Part shown: positions 6,446 through 10,401 of the stretch, in pieces | Layout: each line of letters starts with the position of its first letter | Numbering within the stretch: position 1 is the first letter of the stretch | From: Hadesarchaea archaeon | Lineage (GTDB): Archaea > Hadarchaeota > Hadarchaeia > Hadarchaeales > Hadarchaeaceae | Reading direction: 5' to 3' | DNA: 10,401 nucleotides | Assembly (NCBI GenBank): GCA_014361095.1 | Contig: JACIWF010000038.1 | Span: 1-10,401, forward strand | Notes under the pieces: generated by a model | The model's database searches: none | The model's input: only the letters and a program-made list of their open reading frames with translations | What the model was told of the DNA's origin: nothing | Program-made: the position numbers and the translations under genes

Positions 6446-8303
6446 ACAAGAACTCCTCGAGACCCAGCTCCGCCAGCTTCTCTCTGGTCGGCACTCCATT
6501 TGAGTCCCATTTTCTCAGCCTGTAATAATCGTCAAGCATCCGGTTCAGATCGCTGGAACTGACCATGTGTCCCTTCGCCGGCCCGGATGGCAGCGGTTCC
6601 TCCTTGAACCGTCGGGGCAGGTCGTCATCTTTGCGCGTAAAGCCCTCGCGGACATTAAACATCCGGGTCAGGTTCCAAACGCGCTCACCGATCCTCAAAA
6701 ACTCATCAGCGTTAATTTCCCAGCCTGTCGCCGCCGAGAGCAGCTGCGCCGAGTGCTCCGGCGTGAGCCCGGTTCGGCTGAAATCGCAGCCGACCAACGT
6801 GTCGACCGCGGCAAACCAGTCCTGCTCCCACTTTACTATCTCGGCTTTTCCCTCCAGAGACAGGCGCTCCACCGGCCCTGAAGGTCCGGGTATTCCCTCA
6901 ACCTCATACCCCACCGGCCAGCCCCTCTCGTGGCAACCGCCCCTGTCTGCAGTTGCCAGGGCCAGCCCCATTCCCGGAGAACCTCGCGGCGGCCAAGCCG
7001 GTGTCTCCAAGCCCTTGATGTGGATGGCGAAATCCTTGGCTCTTCCTCCGACCTTCTCCGCGACCTGCTTCACACCTTCCGCCAGCAGATCACCAACACC
7101 TTCACGATGAGCTATCATCCTGATCAGCTTGAGCACCGCCTCACCGTTGCCAAATCTCAGCTTCAGCGCTTCCAGCTCTGGCGGTTTCCAAATGCCTCTC
7201 TCAAACAGCTCCATGGCAAAGCCTATCACGCCGCCTGCGGTGATGGTGTCCAGACCAAGCTCATCGCAGAGGTGATTGGCATAGGCGACCACCTCTGGGT
7301 CGGTGATGCCGCAGTTGGCGCCCAACAGCCCTGTGGTCTCATATTCTATGCCATCCAGCACCGTGCCGCTGTAGGGGCCCTTTCTGATGACCGAGATAGC
7401 TGAACAGATTATCGGACAAGAGTAACAGGCTGCTCTTCTCAGCCAGAGCAGTTTACTCTGTGAAAGTCCTGAGAGCCTCTCACCGTTCTCGATGTGGCCG
7501 TCCTGGAAGTTCTTGGTCGGGAATAACCCCTGCATGTTGGAGAACTCAACCGACCCTGCCGTGCCATATCTGCTCCAGACTGCCTGCACGGCTTCGCTTT
7601 CGATTAAAATGCGGTGGAACTTTTTCGCTGTTTCGAAGAACTCTTGAGGTTTCGCCACTTCAACAGAGCCGGTGCCGCGGATGGCAACGGCTTTGAGGTT
7701 CTTTGAGCCCATCACCGCCCCTAGGCCACCCCGTCCCGCCTGTCTTTTAACATCACAATCGATCAGGGCAAACCTCGCCTTTTTCTCGCCAGCGGGACCG
7801 ATGCAGGCTACCTTGGCCAAAGAATCTCCCAGCTCCCTTTTAATGGAAACGTTGGTCTGGGTGGTATCCTGGCCCTTCAAGGCGGTGGCATCCTTTACCT
7901 CAACATGGTCGTCATTGATCCAAAGATAGCTCAATTTCTCCGCCTTTCCCTTTACCACTAGAGCATCATAACCAGCGTATTTCAGCTCCTGGATGAAATG
8001 GCCGCCGAAATAGGAATCAGAAAAAGTTCCCGTCAGCGGGGACTTGGCACAGACCAGGCCCCTCTGAGATGGGGCTATGGTGCCAGTCAGTGGGCCAGTC
8101 GCAAAAATCAACACATTCTCTTCGTCAAAGGGATCGGTGCCCGGCTTCACCATTTTGTATAACAACCAAGCCGCCAGCCCCTTACCACCCACAAGCTTTC
8201 TAGCCACATTTGCTTCCAGCGGATGCCTGACAACATCGCCGCTGGACAAATCGACCTCCAGAATCTTCCCGCGATAGCAGGGAGCCGGGGACACTTTAAT
8301 CAC
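6444..8303 (-). CDS. aor: Tungsten aldehyde:ferredoxin oxidoreductase (AOR)
   Basis: 619 residues, near the roughly 605 of Pyrococcus furiosus AOR, and similar along the whole length as far as I can recall that sequence. It oxidises aldehydes to carboxylic acids with ferredoxin as acceptor, and can run in reverse with low-potential electrons. The GGKGLA loop (39-44) and GRGGLGAVMGSKNLKA (190-205) are tungstopterin-binding signatures. The [4Fe-4S] ligands are Cys293, 296, 300 and Cys506 (DTLVGCDF). His458 in RGGCHERG and Glu320/322 in GIEYE correspond to conserved active-site residues. The C-terminal RRFKEEPLPSGPAKGH block and the LGLEEFL end follow AOR rather than benzoyl-CoA reductase BamB. 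The first codon is GTG 8303, overlapping the symporter gene by 8 bases; a second GTG at 8294 is possible. It lies between symporter and ferredoxin genes in one operon. Aldehyde specificity cannot be read. Confidence 0.94.
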   Translation of the reverse strand: MIKVSPAPCYRGKILEVDLSSGDVVRHPLEANVARKLVGGKGLAAWLLYKMVKPGTDPFDEENVLIFATGPLTGTIAPSQRGLVCAKSPLTGTFSDSYFGGHFIQELKYAGYDALVVKGKAEKLSYLWINDDHVEVKDATALKGQDTTQTNVSIKRELGDSLAKVACIGPAGEKKARFALIDCDVKRQAGRGGLGAVMGSKNLKAVAIRGTGSVEVAKPQEFFETAKKFHRILIESEAVQAVWSRYGTAGSVEFSNMQGLFPTKNFQDGHIENGERLSGLSQSKLLWLRRAACYSCPIICSAISVIRKGPYSGTVLDGIEYETTGLLGANCGITDPEVVAYANHLCDELGLDTITAGGVIGFAMELFERGIWKPPELEALKLRFGNGEAVLKLIRMIAHREGVGDLLAEGVKQVAEKVGGRAKDFAIHIKGLETPAWPPRGSPGMGLALATADRGGCHERGWPVGYEVEGIPGPSGPVERLSLEGKAEIVKWEQDWFAAVDTLVGCDFSRTGLTPEHSAQLLSAATGWEINADEFLRIGERVWNLTRMFNVREGFTRKDDDLPRRFKEEPLPSGPAKGHMVSSSDLNRMLDDYYRLRKWDSNGVPTREKLAELGLEEFL

Positions 8304-9696
8304 TCGGCTTCAATATCTTGAACTTCTCAGGCTGCGGCTTCGTGGCCAAGGAAACTAACACAAAGGCGATCGCTGACAGGAGGATACCGACGGGCAGGTA
8401 AAACGGATACTCCGGCCAAGGCCTAGGCACCTCTACGCCGAAGAGATCGCCGACATAGTTGTAGAAGGCAAAGACGGCGCCGACAATCATTCCGGCAATG
8501 GCTCCGGGCTCATTGGCCCGCTTCCAGATGAACCCGCCTATCAACGGAGCCAGGCATCCGCAGGCCAGAATATCGGCACCCAGCCACAGCACCCACAGCA
8601 TGTCAGGGAGCGTAACTCCCACACCGAAGGCCAAGATGGTTATAATAGTGGTGGCAATCAACCCCACCACGAACAATCCTCGACTGGTGGCTTTCTTGTT
8701 AACATACCTGTGATAGATATCCTCAGTCAACAACAAAGCACCTGAGTTTATGGCGGTGTCGGCGGAGGACATCACCGTAGCCAAAATTCCAGCCAAAACA
8801 AAGCCAAACAATATTGGCGGAAACACCGCTTGAGCCAGAGAGGGCAAAACCCCAACACCATCCAATCCCGGCACCAGTTTAGCGGCCGCCATGCCACCAA
8901 GGGTATAAATAAAGTACAACGGAATGAAAAGAATTGCCGCCACCAAGAAAGCCTTCATTGCCACCTTGGGGTTCCTACTGCCCAGAATCCTCTGCCACAT
9001 ATCCGCCTCCAAGAACCAAGCCAAGGAGAAAGATATGGCGTAGGCAATGTTATATCTAAAGTTGTCAAAAAAGTCCAGGTAACCCGGCACGCCCAGTTCC
9101 TGAGGAAGTAGGGCAATGGCTCCAAATCCACCGATTGAACTCAGGGCGATAAAGCTCACCGCAATACACACGACGTTGAGAAAAATGAACTGAAAGATAT
9201 CAGTGTATATAACTGCTCTGAACCCGCCGATAACTGTATAAAGGTAAACGATTAGCGTGATCGCCAATATTCCAAGTATATACGGCATGCCAAGTGCCAC
9301 CGACAGGGACTCGCCGCCGCCGATAAGCTCGGATGCCGCCCAAGTCATCATGTACCAGATACCAATTACTGCCAGAATTACCCTGACCCTCGGACCATAG
9401 CGCCATTCGAAGATTTGTGGCTGAGAAATCGCGTTTGTTTTCCTGATCCTATAGGCCAAGACGGCAACGACAGCGGTGGCAAAAACAGTTGGAAAGCCCA
9501 TGATCCACCAAGTGCTCACACCGCCCGTGTAGGCAGCATTATAAGAAATCAGCGCTGAAATTCCCGTCCACGAGGCTCCAACCGTGCAGACCAGAGCCCA
9601 GAATCCCAACTCACGAGAAGCCAAAAAGTATTCCTCTTCGGTGTGTCTATTCTTGGCTTTGATGTAACTGTATAAACCTAGGGCAATCAGAATCAC
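8296..9696 (-). CDS. Sodium:solute symporter (SSS family), first gene of the AOR operon
   Basis: 466 residues from GTG 9696, the first usable start in frame. It is an integral membrane protein with about 12-13 hydrophobic helices. Family marks are GGFRAVIYTDIFQF (157-170), EADMWQRILGSRN (230-242) and AGILATVMSSADTAIN (302-317); Ser310/Ser311 align with the sodium-site serines of vSGLT. The frame stays open upstream and encodes DGEVLVGLVGYGVILIALG, so translation from 9696 would cut the first helix in half. The true start is probably upstream: an ATA at 9735 sits 8 bases after a GAGG, giving about 479 residues, or an ATG at 9772/9775 would join if the A6 run had one base fewer. Its stop overlaps the AOR start, so the solute is probably linked to the aldehyde/acid chemistry, for example a carboxylate, but this is inference. 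Confidence 0.88.
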   Translation of the reverse strand: MILIALGLYSYIKAKNRHTEEEYFLASRELGFWALVCTVGASWTGISALISYNAAYTGGVSTWWIMGFPTVFATAVVAVLAYRIRKTNAISQPQIFEWRYGPRVRVILAVIGIWYMMTWAASELIGGGESLSVALGMPYILGILAITLIVYLYTVIGGFRAVIYTDIFQFIFLNVVCIAVSFIALSSIGGFGAIALLPQELGVPGYLDFFDNFRYNIAYAISFSLAWFLEADMWQRILGSRNPKVAMKAFLVAAILFIPLYFIYTLGGMAAAKLVPGLDGVGVLPSLAQAVFPPILFGFVLAGILATVMSSADTAINSGALLLTEDIYHRYVNKKATSRGLFVVGLIATTIITILAFGVGVTLPDMLWVLWLGADILACGCLAPLIGGFIWKRANEPGAIAGMIVGAVFAFYNYVGDLFGVEVPRPWPEYPFYLPVGILLSAIAFVLVSLATKPQPEKFKILKPSD

Positions 9697-9743
9697 GCCA
9701 TATCCTACGAGGCCGACCAGAACCTCTCCGTCTATGGTATCAT

Positions 9744-9747
9744 CCTC
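9744..9747 (-). promoter_or_regulatory. Possible ribosome site GAGG ahead of an ATA codon
   Basis: On the minus strand GTGAGGATGATACC precedes ATA (9735-9733), with 8 bases between GAGG and ATA. The spacing is ideal and the residues from ATA on look like a symporter N-terminus. No ATG, GTG or TTG in this frame lies between here and 9696. Confidence 0.35.
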
Positions 9748-9778
9748 ACTTACGTGTTCTGCATTTTTTCATCATGTT

Positions 9779-9788
9779 TATTTAAATA
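9779..9788 (-). promoter_or_regulatory. Palindromic TATA-like box between head-to-head symporter genes
   Basis: TATTTAAATA is its own reverse complement. For the minus-strand operon it predicts transcription from about 9758, just ahead of the GAGG/ATA site and after the ATGs at 9772/9775. It could also work to the right, toward the truncated symporter. Confidence 0.45.
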
Positions 9789-9792
9789 CTTT

Positions 9793-10380
9793 GTGGTGCG
9801 GTTCTCAAGCTTAATTATCGTTATAGCTTTCTTCGGATCTGTACTTTATCCAAACCTGAAACCGGCGGACCGAGTGGTTCCAAAGATACTCATCGAACTT
9901 TTACCTTATCCGGTAGCCATTCTTTTATCCGTAGGCTTATTGGGCGCTATGATGTCCACCGTCGACTCAATCGTGATCTTGGGAGGATCTGCAATAACAT
10001 ACGATATTCAACCCCAAAGGAAAGAAAAACTGTTTTCAGTAATAGGCACTGCTGTGGTGGGGATTGTAGCTTTAGTTTTGTCGTTTAGCCCGCCCGGTTT
10101 CATCTTGCAAATGGTTGGTTGGTCAACAGGTATTTTCGCCAGTGCTTGGTTAATGTTAACTATTGGTGTGCTTTACTGGAAAAGAATGACAAAAGCTGGC
10201 GCACTTACAGAGCTAATTGTTGCTCCCATAGTTATGCTCGTATACGTAGCATTAAACCTACCATATGGCTTCCAAGGATCAATTGCAGTTTCTCTGTTAG
10301 TTGCTACGGTGTGTGCCATTATCGTTTCGTTATTAACTAAAAGTGTAGACGAAAAAGTTCTTGAGAAATTCTTTTCTTAG
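9793..10380 (+). pseudogene. 5'-truncated sodium:solute symporter (C-terminal part only)
   Basis: An open frame of 195 codons from GTG 9793 (it can be read from GTG 9754, but that stretch is antisense to the other symporter's 5' region and looks spurious). It encodes only the last helices of an SSS transporter. Homology-like sequence begins near IVIAFFGSVLYPNLKPADR, then LLGAMMSTVDSIVILGGSAITYDI, which is the helix 8/9 motif (Ser-Thr in place of Ser-Ser), then about four more hydrophobic segments and a short charged tail. The roughly 250-300 N-terminal residues, with the substrate-facing first helices, are absent, and upstream sequence belongs to the divergent gene. There are no internal stops or frameshifts, so truncation is recent or the remnant is kept. 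Its GC content is lower than that of the intact symporter, so it is not a simple recent duplicate of it. A transport role for this piece alone is unlikely. Confidence 0.7.
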
Positions 10381-10385
10381 TTTCA

Positions 10386-10390
10386 GAGGG
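10386..10390 (+). promoter_or_regulatory. Ribosome binding site for a gene starting at the window edge
   Basis: GAGGG lies 7 bases before ATG 10398 and 5 bases after the TAG of the truncated symporter frame. Confidence 0.4.
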
Positions 10391-10397
10391 TAATAAA

Positions 10398-10401
10398 ATG
10401 G
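10398..10401 (+). CDS. Start of an unidentified gene, cut by the window end
   Basis: Only ATG and one further base are present. The call rests on the GAGGG ribosome site 7 bases upstream and on the same-strand position 17 bases after the truncated symporter frame. Nothing can be said about the product. Confidence 0.35.

Noticed and set aside
6434..6499. N-terminal extension of the ferredoxin to 6499
   Set aside because: It lies wholly inside the AOR gene and ignores the GAGGT site placed 7 bases before ATG 6433.
6565..8277. Long plus-strand open frames inside the AOR gene
   Set aside because: They are antisense to a clear AOR, rich in Arg, Pro and Ser as expected of GC-rich shadow frames, and have no recognisable domain.
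6444..8303. Class II benzoyl-CoA reductase subunit (BamB)
   Set aside because: The C-terminal blocks and overall similarity follow aldehyde oxidoreductase, and no other benzoyl-CoA pathway genes are nearby.

Overview
The window reads like a piece of an anaerobe's genome, most likely an archaeon. AT-rich TATA-like boxes sit about 25 bases ahead of an ATG that has no Shine-Dalgarno sequence (4766-4775). The tungsten aldehyde oxidoreductase resembles the Pyrococcus enzyme along its whole length, and almost every enzyme here is Fe-S, Mo/W, corrinoid or iron dependent. No rRNA or tRNA is present to fix the lineage, and a bacterium carrying archaeal-type genes cannot be excluded from this sequence alone.

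Left half (11-4595, plus strand): four tightly spaced genes that look like one transcription unit. They encode a short QueG-like 2x[4Fe-4S] protein, a cytoplasmic bis-MGD Mo/W oxidoreductase of the DMSO reductase superfamily, a MtaC/MtbC-type corrinoid protein with the DxHxxG motif, and a UroD-fold zinc methyltransferase of the MtaA/MtbA/MtsA type. Together they suggest a corrinoid methyl-transfer system with two unusual redox partners. No MtaB, MttB, RamA or RACo gene lies in the window. The methyl donor and the role of the molybdenum/tungsten enzyme cannot be read from sequence.

Middle and right (4796-9735): an iron-dependent alcohol dehydrogenase on the plus strand has its own leaderless-type promoter. 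It converges, with a 15-base gap, on a minus-strand operon of sodium:solute symporter, tungsten aldehyde:ferredoxin oxidoreductase and 4x[4Fe-4S] ferredoxin subunit. Read together these could take up a solute and interconvert alcohol, aldehyde and carboxylic acid, with electrons passing to or from the ferredoxin subunit.

Right edge (about 9740-10401): the symporter's N-terminal membrane helix continues upstream of its first usable start codon, so it uses an AUA start, carries a frameshift, or is damaged. Head-to-head with it, behind a perfectly palindromic TATA-like box, lies the C-terminal 40% of a second sodium:solute symporter, which looks truncated. A new gene appears to start at the last bases.

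Base composition is mosaic. Sampled lines of the corrinoid and methyltransferase genes are about 25-40% GC, the Mo/W enzyme about 50%, the ADH/AOR/symporter block about 58-65%, and the truncated symporter about 42%. This suggests segments of different origin brought together.
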